A stretch of 45,537 nt of DNA from CAYJGJ01 sp964367585 (lineage in GTDB: Bacteria > Bacillota > Clostridia > Peptostreptococcales > Anaerovoracaceae): assembly GCA_964367585.1 (NCBI GenBank), contig CAYIYH010000013.1:1-45537 (forward strand), in the 5' to 3' direction. Numbering within the stretch: position 1 is the first letter of the stretch; each line of letters starts with the position of its first letter. The position numbers and the translations under genes are program-made. The notes under the pieces are model-generated. The model was not told the DNA's origin. It did not search any database and saw nothing but the letters and a program-made list of their open reading frames with translations. This document shows positions 8,322-16,284 of the stretch, in pieces.

Positions 8322-9554
8322 ATGAAAAAAATTGTTATCTTACTGATGCTAGTACTCATGCTTGCAGCCTTTTTGTTTAGCTGTTCTAGCGATCAAACGT
8401 CGAATAATTCTAGTGAGCAATTGCCTCAAAGCTGGGATGAAATCATTGAAGAGGGGAAAAACACAGAAGTTCAAATTACTATGTGGGGAGGAAACGACCT
8501 AGTAAATCAGTATATGGACGGATATGTCTCAAGTAATCTTGAAGAAATGTATGGCATTACGTTGAATCGTGCTCCAATGAATGCTCCTGACTTTGTGTCT
8601 AAAATCCTTAATGAAAAGAAAAATGGGATTGATGAAGGAACAATTGATATACTTTGGATCAATGCAGAAAACTTCAGGACTCTAAAAGATATTGATGCAC
8701 TGTATGGTCCATTTACTGATATTTTGCCTAATCAAAAGCAATATTATGACCCTAATCTTGCACTCTTTAGCAATGACTCGGGAATAGAGATAGACGGAAA
8801 AGAAGCGTTGTGGGGAAGTGCGCAGCTAGTATTCACATATGATAACGATAGACTTAATGATCCACCATTATCATATGCAGAAATACTGGAGTATGCAAAG
8901 GCGAACCCGGGGCGTTTGACTTATCCAAATCCGATGGAGGATCTTGTTGGTTCTGGCTTCGTACGAAATGCGTATTTTGAATTAACAGATGTTGACTATA
9001 CGAAAGACTATACTTATGACGAATTCGTGGAATTGTCTAAGCCAGTAATAGAATATTTTAAAGAACTGCACCCGTATCTTTGGAATGAAGGGGAAGCTTT
9101 TCCGGCAACAGTTGCACTCCAAAATCAAATGCTTGTAAACGGGGAAACGGATCTTTCATATGGATTTGAGGTGTTTCAAACGTCAGGATTGATTAAATCT
9201 GGTGAATACCCAGATACATTCAATACATACGTTCTTGACACAAAGACTGTTACAAACTCACATTACCTGGCAATCCCGTTTAACGCTCAGAATAAAGCAG
9301 CGGCTATGCTTGTAATTGACTTTTTGCAAAGTCCAGAAGCACAAATAGAAAAGATGAAACCTGAAGTTTGGGGAGATTTGACAGTAATTGATATAAATAA
9401 ATTAAGTAGTGAACAAATGGAGCTTTTATCAAAAATTGAGGAAGATCCGGCAATTATCCCTGTTGCTGAACTTTCACAAAAAAGCCATGTAGATATGAAT
9501 GCAAAATATATTGATTGGGTTGAACAGGTATGGGACGAAAATATTATCGAATAA
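8322..9554 (+). CDS. ynjB: ABC importer substrate-binding lipoprotein, YnjB-like
   Basis: The 410-residue extracytoplasmic solute-binding protein has a lipoprotein signal peptide with cysteine 21 in FLFSC. The mature part starts with a short acidic linker, then SWDEI, TMWGGND and DILWINAENF, as I recall for the YnjB family. These relate to iron, thiamine and polyamine binding proteins but have no known ligand. The lipid anchor is expected in a Gram-positive cell, where it holds the protein outside the membrane next to the permeases. The next gene starts inside its last 25 bases, so translation is coupled. The symbol is given by family resemblance and genomic context, not by an alignment. Confidence 0.75.
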   Translation: MKKIVILLMLVLMLAAFLFSCSSDQTSNNSSEQLPQSWDEIIEEGKNTEVQITMWGGNDLVNQYMDGYVSSNLEEMYGITLNRAPMNAPDFVSKILNEKKNGIDEGTIDILWINAENFRTLKDIDALYGPFTDILPNQKQYYDPNLALFSNDSGIEIDGKEALWGSAQLVFTYDNDRLNDPPLSYAEILEYAKANPGRLTYPNPMEDLVGSGFVRNAYFELTDVDYTKDYTYDEFVELSKPVIEYFKELHPYLWNEGEAFPATVALQNQMLVNGETDLSYGFEVFQTSGLIKSGEYPDTFNTYVLDTKTVTNSHYLAIPFNAQNKAAAMLVIDFLQSPEAQIEKMKPEVWGDLTVIDINKLSSEQMELLSKIEEDPAIIPVAELSQKSHVDMNAKYIDWVEQVWDENIIE

Positions 9555-10402
9555 AGGAAAACATTTTATATTTTGGATTTCCGGCGCTAATTTATGTTAT
9601 ATTTATTATTGGCGGATTCCTTTTGGTATTTATTGAAAGCCTTGGTTATATACCGACTTTGGATATGACCGAAACCAGTATTGTTAACTATATTAATGTC
9701 ACACAAGACAGGGATTTTTTTCAATCCCTCGCGCTTTCACTTTATCTTTCAACTATTTCTACTACACTAAGCATCGTAATTGGTGTATATCTTGCGCAGT
9801 ATATCATCTTTAGCGAAAGTAAATTACTAAAACACTGTGTACTGAGATTATCTAATATTTTGATAATCCTTCCGTACTTGTTTGCAATTTTGCTTGTGAT
9901 TTGGATGTTTTCAGACAGTGGGCTCTTAGCGAGAATATTGTATATACTGGGCTTTAGTGATGATATAGGATTGCTTTATGGAGATTTGGGGTTCGGCATG
10001 ATAGCGTCTTTTGTGATTAAAGGTGCCGCATTCGTAACTGTGTATGTATATAATGTAATGTCGAAAGTCAAAAAGGACTATTTTGTTTTGGCGAGTAGTA
10101 TGGGAGTTTCGAAGAAAGATATTGTAATGAGCATATATATCCCCATTTGCAGAAACACTATTATCTGGAGCAGTGCAATTCTGTTTGCGTATACGTTAGG
10201 CTCATACGAAGTTCCAATGCTACTCTCTAATGTTAATCAGGATACTCTATCCACTGAGATGTATAGCTTATATACAAGTTCAAACATAACCGATTTCCCT
10301 AGAGCAATGGCGACAAACATAATTATATTAGTGATTAATGTTATTTTCTCGGAACTTTATGCGATGTTGATGAGCAAGGCAATAAAGCGGGGATACGAAT
10401 GA
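9530..10402 (+). CDS. ABC importer permease 1 (N-terminal half of a YnjC-like permease)
   Basis: The 290-residue inner-membrane permease has about six hydrophobic segments. An EAA-type loop for docking the ATPase is visible near residues 185-205 (ASSMGVSKKDIVMSIYIP). It overlaps the preceding binding-protein gene by 25 bases and the next permease by 4 (ATGA). In E. coli, YnjC is one long protein with two permease domains; here the halves are separate genes, the arrangement normal for spermidine/putrescine-type systems. Whether this is the ancestral split or a gene fission cannot be decided from one sequence. Confidence 0.85.
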   Translation: MGRKYYRIKENILYFGFPALIYVIFIIGGFLLVFIESLGYIPTLDMTETSIVNYINVTQDRDFFQSLALSLYLSTISTTLSIVIGVYLAQYIIFSESKLLKHCVLRLSNILIILPYLFAILLVIWMFSDSGLLARILYILGFSDDIGLLYGDLGFGMIASFVIKGAAFVTVYVYNVMSKVKKDYFVLASSMGVSKKDIVMSIYIPICRNTIIWSSAILFAYTLGSYEVPMLLSNVNQDTLSTEMYSLYTSSNITDFPRAMATNIIILVINVIFSELYAMLMSKAIKRGYE

Positions 10403-11157
10403 AGACAATAACTTTTACATTTTTATCTCTTGCAATTTTGCTGAGTTTAATCATGGCATTTTTTACGACGTATACGTATCCAACGCTCTTGCCTTCTGAT
10501 TTTACACTGAAATATATTATTGACCTATTTTCCAATAGACTCTTCATACAAAGTATTTTATCTAGTATTTCACTTGGATTTAGCTGCGGTGTTTTTGCTA
10601 CGGTACTTGGATTTTCGATAGGTAGGGGAATCGTAAGGCTAAATTCTCCATATAAAAACGCATTAATAGTATTTTTTACACTTCCTCTATTTTTCCCCGC
10701 TATTTCCATGTTCATAGGCATACATGCAATGATGTTGAAAATGCATGTTGCCAATACTTTTCTGGGAGTTTTGATAGCTCACTTAATGATTACAATTCCT
10801 TACGCAATGAATATTGGTATCACATACTTCTCGGGCATACCAGAAGAAATAGAGATTATATCCAAGCTTTTAGGTGCGAACAAATGGAAGACATTTAGTT
10901 CGGTTCTTTTACCCCTAATAAGTGGAGGCTTGGGACTAGCCTTTAGTATGGCTTTTTTGATATCTGTATCTGAATACTTTGCCACTTTTCTAATAGGTGG
11001 AGGAACACTGGTGACATTATCAGGTATCATGTATCCTTATATTTCAAATTTCGACATGCAAAACTCAGCCATAGTAAGTACGGTATTTTTAATAATTAAT
11101 ATTACTGTGTTTGGACTATCAAGCATCTGGATGAAAAAACATAGTTATCTATATTAG
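10399..11157 (+). CDS. ABC importer permease 2 (C-terminal half of a YnjC-like permease)
   Basis: This is the second permease subunit, 252 residues with about six membrane segments. Its EAA-type loop reads SKLLGANKWKTFSSVLLPL. The start codon overlaps the stop of permease 1 (ATGA), so the two subunits are probably made in equal amounts and form the heterodimeric channel. It is followed after 12 bases by the ATPase gene, whose AGGAGG site begins at the stop codon. The export signal and ligand depend on the neighbouring lipoprotein and are unknown. Confidence 0.85.
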   Translation: MKTITFTFLSLAILLSLIMAFFTTYTYPTLLPSDFTLKYIIDLFSNRLFIQSILSSISLGFSCGVFATVLGFSIGRGIVRLNSPYKNALIVFFTLPLFFPAISMFIGIHAMMLKMHVANTFLGVLIAHLMITIPYAMNIGITYFSGIPEEIEIISKLLGANKWKTFSSVLLPLISGGLGLAFSMAFLISVSEYFATFLIGGGTLVTLSGIMYPYISNFDMQNSAIVSTVFLIINITVFGLSSIWMKKHSYLY

Positions 11158-11169
11158 GAGGCAAAATAA

Positions 11170-12147
11170 TTGGTTATAAAAGATATTAGCAAGAGTTACA
11201 AAAATAAAGCGGTGCTAAAAGACTTAGATCTAACTGTAAAAGATAAAGAGTTTTTGGTAATACTTGGCAGCTCAGGAAGCGGAAAATCCACATTGTTAAA
11301 AATTATTGCGGGAGTAGAGGACACTGATAGTGGGACAATCACTCAAGATTTAATAAGAATTGACAAAATCCCTATGCAAAAACGCGATATAGGATATATT
11401 TTTCAAGAGCCGCTTTTATTTCCTCATATGACCGTTAGACAAAACGTTTCGTACAGTTTGACTATGGCTAAAAAAGATAGAAGTGAAATTGAGTCTGAGA
11501 GCGATGAATTTATGAATTTGTTACAAATAAAGGAGTTTTCCGAGCAAATGCCAAGTGAGTTATCAGGAGGGCAAAAGCAACGTGTTGCAATTGCGCGAGC
11601 CCTTATTAATTCTCCTAGAATGTTGTTAATGGATGAGCCTTTTTCAAGCCTTGACTATAATTTGAGAATTCAAATGGGGAAGATGTTGAAGCGCTTAAAG
11701 GAACAGCTCGGACTAACGGTTATTTTCGTTACCCATGACATTAATGAAAGCATGTTTCTTGCTGATAGAATTGCGTTTTTACATGAGGGGAATCTTATTG
11801 AACTAAATACACCTCAAGAAATGTATTATAATCCGATTAATGAAGAAACTGCTAAATTTATGGGAGATTATAACATAATCGAGGGCGAATATAAGAATGG
11901 AAAGTATTATACAAAATATGGCACATACGAGACTTTAAATGATTATTCACTGCGAGAAAAAATATATATTCGACCGAATAAAGTTAGAGTTATAAAAAAC
12001 AAGAGCGGTTCTCACAAGATTGAAAGCATTATCTTAAACGGAAAAGAAACTAGAATTACTATCCAAAATGACCCGATATTAATTGACACATATTTTTCCG
12101 ATGAGTTTAAAATAGGGGAACATGTAGATATTGTTTTGGATATTTAA
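11170..12147 (+). CDS. ynjD: ABC importer ATPase, YnjD/PotA-like
   Basis: The 325-residue nucleotide-binding protein has Walker A GSSGSGKST (about 36-44), the Q-loop FQEPLLFPH, signature LSGGQKQR, Walker B LLMDEP and switch histidine THD. A C-terminal extension of about 90 residues resembles the TOBE-type regulatory domain of polyamine and iron importers. I place the start at the TTG at 11170, because AGGAGG lies at the right distance (11157-11162) and no ATG fits. It is the last gene of the seven-gene unit. No strong terminator follows immediately; the first clear plus-strand hairpin with a T run is at 12362-12387, beyond the antisense tRNA gene. Confidence 0.85.
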   Translation: MVIKDISKSYKNKAVLKDLDLTVKDKEFLVILGSSGSGKSTLLKIIAGVEDTDSGTITQDLIRIDKIPMQKRDIGYIFQEPLLFPHMTVRQNVSYSLTMAKKDRSEIESESDEFMNLLQIKEFSEQMPSELSGGQKQRVAIARALINSPRMLLMDEPFSSLDYNLRIQMGKMLKRLKEQLGLTVIFVTHDINESMFLADRIAFLHEGNLIELNTPQEMYYNPINEETAKFMGDYNIIEGEYKNGKYYTKYGTYETLNDYSLREKIYIRPNKVRVIKNKSGSHKIESIILNGKETRITIQNDPILIDTYFSDEFKIGEHVDIVLDI

Positions 12148-12220
12148 ATATAGCACTCGTCGAGAAGAGTCTCTTTTAATCCTATGTCCATCGTCACATT
12201 ATTTTAACTAGATATAACGA

Positions 12221-12263
12221 AAAAGTGTTCTTAGTTAGAATATTTAAATCTTATAAGAACACT
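12221..12263 (-). terminator. Rho-independent terminator after tRNA-Pro
   Basis: Read on the minus strand, AGTGTTCTTA pairs with TAAGAACACT across a 20-base loop and is followed by a run of T. It begins five bases after the tRNA CCA end. Confidence 0.8.
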
Positions 12264-12268
12264 CACAC

Positions 12269-12345
12269 TGGTCGGAGAGACAGGATTTGAACCTGCGGCC
12301 ACTTGACCCCCAGTCAAGTACGCTACCAAACTGCGCCACTCCCCG
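12269..12345 (-). tRNA. tRNA-Pro, anticodon GGG
   Basis: A complete cloverleaf folds on the minus strand. The acceptor stem CGGGGAG pairs with CTCTCCG (one G-T pair). The anticodon stem CTTGA/TCAAG holds the loop CTGGGGG, so positions 34-36 are GGG with G37, as in proline tRNAs. The T loop GGTTCAAATCC is standard. The discriminator A and a genome-encoded CCA are present (12269-12271). It sits alone between two plus-strand operons. Confidence 0.95.
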
Positions 12346-12361
12346 ATAAATTATCAATATT

Positions 12362-12387
12362 GTACTAGACATACTAGTGCGTTTTTT
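12362..12387 (+). terminator. Plus-strand terminator upstream of gltX
   Basis: GTACTAG (12362-12368) and CTAGTGC (12374-12380) form a short stem around ACATA, followed by G and six Ts. It may end transcripts of the ABC operon after they cross the antisense tRNA gene. From here to 12583 the gap holds one more inverted repeat and no gene. Confidence 0.5.
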
Positions 12388-12495
12388 CTTTATTATTCTA
12401 TATAATAACAGCTTGGACTTATGAAATCAATACCAAAAATAATCACTTTATTATATGTCTTGTAATCTTTTTTTCTATTTGCCCATTTATTGGTG

Positions 12496-12518
12496 ACTAT
12501 TTTATTGTATAAAATAGT
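12496..12518. repeat. Perfect 9-bp inverted repeat upstream of gltX
   Basis: ACTATTTTA and TAAAATAGT flank the five bases TTGTA. There is no T run after it. It could be an operator or part of the gltX leader; nothing decides between them. Confidence 0.35.
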
Positions 12519-12583
12519 TGTCGACCTATTGATTGTGATGTAAAATAATACATATTGACAATGAATAACGAAAGGATGATGTT

Positions 12584-12625
12584 GTGAGTAATAAACTCGC
12601 AATTAGGTTGAGCAATGAATTATAA
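12584..12625 (+). CDS. Possible 13-codon leader ORF overlapping the gltX start
   Basis: A GTG preceded by AAGGATGATGTT opens a frame reading VSNKLAIRLSNEL before TAA at 12623-12625. It overlaps the gltX ATG (12615) in another frame. Its ribosome site looks better than the one for gltX, so translational coupling is possible. No conservation evidence is available. Confidence 0.25.
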   Translation: MSNKLAIRLSNEL

Positions 12626-14270
12626 TGAATTAGCAGAGGTTTTGTTTCCAAACATAAAGTTTGATGAGCAGTATTATGAAAATAAATATCCCGAGAGGAA
12701 CTTGCCGGAGGGGGCAAAGGTTACTAGGCTTGCACCGAGCCCAACAGGATTTATCCATCTAGGAAATCTATACGGTGCATTCGTCGATGAGAGATTGGCG
12801 CACCAAAGCGGCGGGGTGTTTTTTCTGAGAATTGAAGATACAGATGACAAAAGATATGTAGAGGGTGCTGTCGAAGCAATCATTAATTCCCTTGGATATT
12901 TTGGAATTGACTTTGACGAGGGAGCAACTATGGATGGTGACATAGGTGACTATGGAAGTTACACTCAAAGCCAAAGGGGAGAAATCTATAGAACTTTTGC
13001 AAAAAAGATGGTGAGGGAGGGGAATGCCTATCCTTGTTTTTTGAATGAGGACGAAATAGATTCGGTAAGGAAAAAACAAGAAATTGACAAAGTAAATACC
13101 GGTATTTATGGAGAATATGCAACATCACGCGATATGACACTTGAAGAAGTCAAGAAGAATTTAGAAGCAGGAATTCCTTATGTAATTAGACTGCGTTCTA
13201 CTGGTGATTCGAAAGCAACCGGAGACAAGATAAAAAGAAACTCTGTGTGTGACGAAATAAGGGGTAACTTAGATGTTCCCGAGAATTTCCAAGACGTAGT
13301 AATATTAAAGGCAAATGGAATGCCTACATATCACTTCGCACATGTTGTGGATGATCATTTTATGAGGACTACTCACGTAGTTAGAGGGGAAGAGTGGCTA
13401 TTGTCTTTCCCTATCCATATAGAACTATTCCAAAAGTTATCTTGGGATTTACCTATATTTTGCCACACGGCTCAGCTTATGAAACTCGGTGAGGATGGAA
13501 ATAAGAGGAAGCTTTCAAAAAGGGAAGATCCTGAACTTTCCCTTGAGTATTACCGCAAAGAAGGCTATCACAAAGAAGCAGTGAGAGAATACTTGCTTAC
13601 GATATTAAATTCTAACTTTGAACAGTGGAGAATGGAAAATCCGAACAGTAACATAGATGAATTTAATTTTACGACAGAAAAGATGAGTAACTCCGGTGCA
13701 CTTTTTGACCTAAATAAATTAAACGATATCAGTAAGGGTGTTTTGTTAAAAATATCTGCCAAGGAGATAGTCGGATTTTTGAAAGAGTGGGTGCAAGAAT
13801 TTAAACCTGAACTATTGTATGTATTTGATGATGAAGAATATTTAGAACGTATAATAGATATAGGTAGATCAGGGGACAAGCCGAGAAAAGATTTGATAAG
13901 TGCATCGCAGATTATGAGTGTAATCAGTTATTTCTTCGACGAACTTTTCGAAAGAGTTGACGATTATCCCGAGGAAGTTTCTCCGGAAGACATTAATCTA
14001 ATTTTGATGAAATACCTTGAAACTTATAATCATAATGATGAGCAATCAGAATGGTTTGACAAAATCAAAGCGATATCGACAGAACTTGGCTATGCCGAAA
14101 AACCAAAAGAATTCAAGAAAAATCCGGAACAGTTCAAGGGACATATAGGACATGTCAGTACTGTAATTCGAGTAGCGATCGTGGGAAGAAGCCAATCTCC
14201 TGATGTGCATGAGATATCTCAGATTATGGGTGAGCAAAAGATTCGAGAGCGTATAGAGTCTCAAATCTAA
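12615..14270 (+). CDS. gltX: Glutamate--tRNA ligase
   Basis: The 551-residue class I aminoacyl-tRNA synthetase attaches glutamate to tRNA-Glu, and in organisms with a GatCAB amidotransferase often also to tRNA-Gln. The HIGH-type motif is in PSPTGFIHLGN (about residues 42-52). The KMSKS-type loop is KLSKRED. The protein is longer than a typical bacterial GluRS of about 490 residues, mostly from a longer central and C-terminal part, as I recall for clostridial versions. The first frame start is ATG 12615, with only a weak AGG upstream. A short leader frame with a better site overlaps it. It appears monocistronic, with a 39-base perfect inverted repeat just downstream. Confidence 0.92.
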   Translation: MNYNELAEVLFPNIKFDEQYYENKYPERNLPEGAKVTRLAPSPTGFIHLGNLYGAFVDERLAHQSGGVFFLRIEDTDDKRYVEGAVEAIINSLGYFGIDFDEGATMDGDIGDYGSYTQSQRGEIYRTFAKKMVREGNAYPCFLNEDEIDSVRKKQEIDKVNTGIYGEYATSRDMTLEEVKKNLEAGIPYVIRLRSTGDSKATGDKIKRNSVCDEIRGNLDVPENFQDVVILKANGMPTYHFAHVVDDHFMRTTHVVRGEEWLLSFPIHIELFQKLSWDLPIFCHTAQLMKLGEDGNKRKLSKREDPELSLEYYRKEGYHKEAVREYLLTILNSNFEQWRMENPNSNIDEFNFTTEKMSNSGALFDLNKLNDISKGVLLKISAKEIVGFLKEWVQEFKPELLYVFDDEEYLERIIDIGRSGDKPRKDLISASQIMSVISYFFDELFERVDDYPEEVSPEDINLILMKYLETYNHNDEQSEWFDKIKAISTELGYAEKPKEFKKNPEQFKGHIGHVSTVIRVAIVGRSQSPDVHEISQIMGEQKIRERIESQI

Positions 14271-14284
14271 TTTTTGAAACTGCG

Positions 14285-14323
14285 GTTATCTAGTTGAATA
14301 TATATTATATTCAACTAGATAAC
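14285..14323. repeat. 39-base perfect inverted repeat (18-bp arms) between gltX and the fab operon
   Basis: The left arm GTTATCTAGTTGAATATA and its exact complement flank the loop TAT. There is no U-tract on either side, so it is not a classical terminator, though it lies 15 bases after the gltX stop and 20 bases before the fab promoter. It could be a U-less transcription end, an RNase III site or an operator. Confidence 0.7.
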
Positions 14324-14342
14324 GAGAGCAAATAAATTATGC

Positions 14343-14371
14343 TTGACAAGATAATCGCTCGGTAGTATAAT
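14343..14371 (+). promoter_or_regulatory. Consensus sigma-A promoter of the fatty-acid operon
   Basis: TTGACA (14343-14348) and TATAAT (14366-14371) both match the consensus exactly and are 17 bases apart. The start should be near 14378, immediately before the palindrome at 14381-14403. Confidence 0.9.
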
Positions 14372-14380
14372 CGATATATA

Positions 14381-14403
14381 ATTAGTTAGACAATCTAAGT
14401 AAT
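14381..14403. promoter_or_regulatory. Palindromic operator, likely for the FabT-like repressor
   Basis: ATTAGTTAGA and TCTAAGTAAT are inverted repeats matching at 9 of 10 positions around CAA. The site covers the transcription start region of the promoter. MarR-family proteins bind such dyads, and the first gene of the operon encodes one, so autorepression of the whole operon is the simplest reading. Confidence 0.65.
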
Positions 14404-14436
14404 TGCTAGAATGAATGTATATAAAGAAAAGAAGTT

Positions 14437-14916
14437 ATGATGGATCTATTCGAACAAGAATTAAATAATCTCCTTTTAAACACTTATAAGCAAGTTGGCA
14501 AAATAGAAGAAGAAGCTATGCATAGAATGGGGCAAATCGATTTGTCCGTGAGCGAGTTACACTTATTAGAAGCCGTAGGGAAATGTAAAGAAGATGGTAG
14601 AACTATTAGTGATATTGCAGCTGATCTTGACATTACGCTGCCGTCAGTAACTATCGCTATCAATAAGTTAGTAAAAAAGAATTATGTTGAAAAATCCAAG
14701 TCGATAAAAGATGGACGCATAGTATATGTAAAGTTAACTAAGTTAGGACGAAAAGTCGATGCAGGTCATCAGTACTTTCATAAAACCATGATAAGGAATA
14801 TCAAGAAAGAACTTTCCGAAGAAGAAAAAAAAGTATTGCTTGCAAGTGTGCAAAAATTGAATTCCTACCTAGGAAGTGAAATTGACAAATTACTAAAACA
14901 TAATCGTAGTAAATAA
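14437..14916 (+). CDS. fabT: MarR-family regulator, FabT-like
   Basis: The 159-residue protein has a winged helix (about residues 45-110; DIAADLDITLPSVTIAINKL is the recognition region and KDGRIVYVKLT the wing) flanked by dimerisation helices. Streptococcal FabT, in the same position ahead of fabH, represses fatty-acid synthesis with acyl-ACP as corepressor. The gene order here matches, so the same role is likely. Two adjacent ATGs (14437, 14440) are possible starts after AAAAGAAG. A palindrome lies between the promoter and the gene. In streptococci fabM precedes fabT; here gltX does. The symbol rests on context and family. Confidence 0.8.
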   Translation: MMDLFEQELNNLLLNTYKQVGKIEEEAMHRMGQIDLSVSELHLLEAVGKCKEDGRTISDIAADLDITLPSVTIAINKLVKKNYVEKSKSIKDGRIVYVKLTKLGRKVDAGHQYFHKTMIRNIKKELSEEEKKVLLASVQKLNSYLGSEIDKLLKHNRSK

Positions 14917-14997
14917 ACTTCTAATTTGTGAAGCATGTACATAAAAGCTTGTAATTAAGAAAGGGGAATGTGGCTTTGTCGTCACATAACATAATAT

Positions 14998-15963
14998 ATG
15001 AGTTTTTCTATCTTAGGAACAGGGAGTAAATCTCCATCCTTAGAAAAAACAAATAATGACTTATCTAAAATAATGGATACTTCAGACGAATGGATTGTTT
15101 CAAGGACAGGCATCCGTAGTAGAATGGTATTAGGAAAAGAGACTGTTACCGATATTGCTGTCGCATCTGCACTAGAGGCTTTAGTAAATAGCGGCCTAAC
15201 TGCAAATGATTTGGACTTGATTATATGTGCTACTGTAAAAGGTGAATATGTAACTCCTTCGATGGCCTGCCAAGTACAGTCGGCTATTGGTGCGGAATGT
15301 CCCGCATTTGACATCAACGCCGCGTGTTCAGGTTTTGTTTATGCATTTGATGTTGCCGAAGGATATTTCGCTAGAAATCCCGATAGCAAAATATTGGTAA
15401 TAGGCGCTGAACACTTATCTAATTTGGTTAATTGGAAAGATCGTTCGACAGCTGTGATATTTGCAGACGGGGCAGGTGCCGTCGTACTGGGTAAGGCAAC
15501 TGGTAGAGGAATGATGGCAAGTACTATTACAGCTAAAGGAAATACTGAATTTTTATATGCAAAATCAAAATTAGGTAATTCCCCATATTATGAAAGTGAA
15601 CAGAAAGAAACAGATGAGTATCTACACATGGATGGGCAAAATGTTTTTAAATTTGCGGTATCGTCTATGTGGAAAGATATGAAAACTGTAGTAAAGCAAG
15701 CGGGCATAGAATTTGAAGATATAACATATGTGTTGCCTCATCAAGCAAATCTTAGAATTATTGACTATGCTGTGAGCAAGCTACCAATACCGGAAGAAAA
15801 ATATCTATTGAACATCGGTCATAGAGGAAATATGTCTGCTGCAGCAATACCAGTGCTGCTAGACGAATATAATAAAAAAGGCAAATTCAAAAGAGGTGAT
15901 TTCTTATTAATGACAGTGTTCGGTGCTGGACTGACATCTGCTGCATGTATAATTGAATGGTAA
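14998..15963 (+). CDS. fabH: 3-oxoacyl-ACP synthase III
   Basis: The 321-residue condensing enzyme starts fatty-acid synthesis by joining acetyl-CoA, or another short acyl-CoA, to malonyl-ACP. The catalytic cysteine is in NAACSGF, the histidine in LPHQAN and the asparagine in GHRGNMS, the normal Cys-His-Asn triad. The ATG at 14998 is the first possible start, because a TAA lies in frame two codons before it. No Shine-Dalgarno sequence stands at the right distance. The only good one (AAGAAAGGGG, ending 14965) lies about 32 bases away and serves short leader frames. Translation may therefore depend on coupling. It follows the FabT-like gene in one operon. Confidence 0.93.
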   Translation: MSFSILGTGSKSPSLEKTNNDLSKIMDTSDEWIVSRTGIRSRMVLGKETVTDIAVASALEALVNSGLTANDLDLIICATVKGEYVTPSMACQVQSAIGAECPAFDINAACSGFVYAFDVAEGYFARNPDSKILVIGAEHLSNLVNWKDRSTAVIFADGAGAVVLGKATGRGMMASTITAKGNTEFLYAKSKLGNSPYYESEQKETDEYLHMDGQNVFKFAVSSMWKDMKTVVKQAGIEFEDITYVLPHQANLRIIDYAVSKLPIPEEKYLLNIGHRGNMSAAAIPVLLDEYNKKGKFKRGDFLLMTVFGAGLTSAACIIEW

Positions 15964-15986
15964 GTAACACATAATTAATGTAATTA

Positions 15987-16008
15987 AATTAATTTTATGA
16001 AATTAATT
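15987..16008 (+). repeat. AT-only hairpin between fabH and acpP
   Basis: AATTAATTT and AAATTAATT flank TATG. It lies 38 bases before the acpP start in an 83-base gap. No T run follows, so it may affect mRNA processing rather than termination. Confidence 0.35.
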
Positions 16009-16046
16009 AATTAAATAAAACACTTATAAATAAAAAGGAGAAAAAA

Positions 16047-16268
16047 ATGGACGTTTTTGACAGAGTAAAAAAAATATTAGTAGAAGCTAAAGATCGTGAG
16101 GAAGATGCTATTACTATGGAAGCAACTTGGGCTGACCTAGAATTAGATTCTCTCGATACAGTTGAACTTGTAATGAATCTAGAAGAAGAATTCGGAATAG
16201 AACTTGAAATGAATGAAAATCTAAAGACTGTAGGCGATGTAGTAAAAGAAATCGAAGCATTAATCTAG
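16047..16268 (+). CDS. acpP: Acyl carrier protein
   Basis: The 73-residue acidic helical protein carries the growing acyl chain on a phosphopantetheine arm attached to serine 35 in LELDSLDTVE. The size and the helix II motif are typical. A strong AAAAAGGAG site lies upstream. It sits between fabH and fabK as in streptococci. The gaps on both sides contain RNA hairpins, which might let this abundant protein's message be processed or stabilised separately from the rest of the operon; that is an inference. Confidence 0.95.
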   Translation: MDVFDRVKKILVEAKDREEDAITMEATWADLELDSLDTVELVMNLEEEFGIELEMNENLKTVGDVVKEIEALI

Positions 16269-16284
16269 TTACTAGTTAAATCAA

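Noticed and set aside
9530..9554. Programmed frameshift joining the lipoprotein and permease
   Set aside because: The permease has its own ATG and ribosome site in the overlap; an ordinary coupled start explains it.
10341..10754. Minus-strand 137-codon frame inside the permease genes
   Set aside because: It is antisense to two overlapping permease genes and shows no start signal or known motif.
12388..12614. T-box leader for gltX
   Set aside because: No T-box sequence or specifier stem is visible; the only structure is an AT-rich 9-bp inverted repeat.
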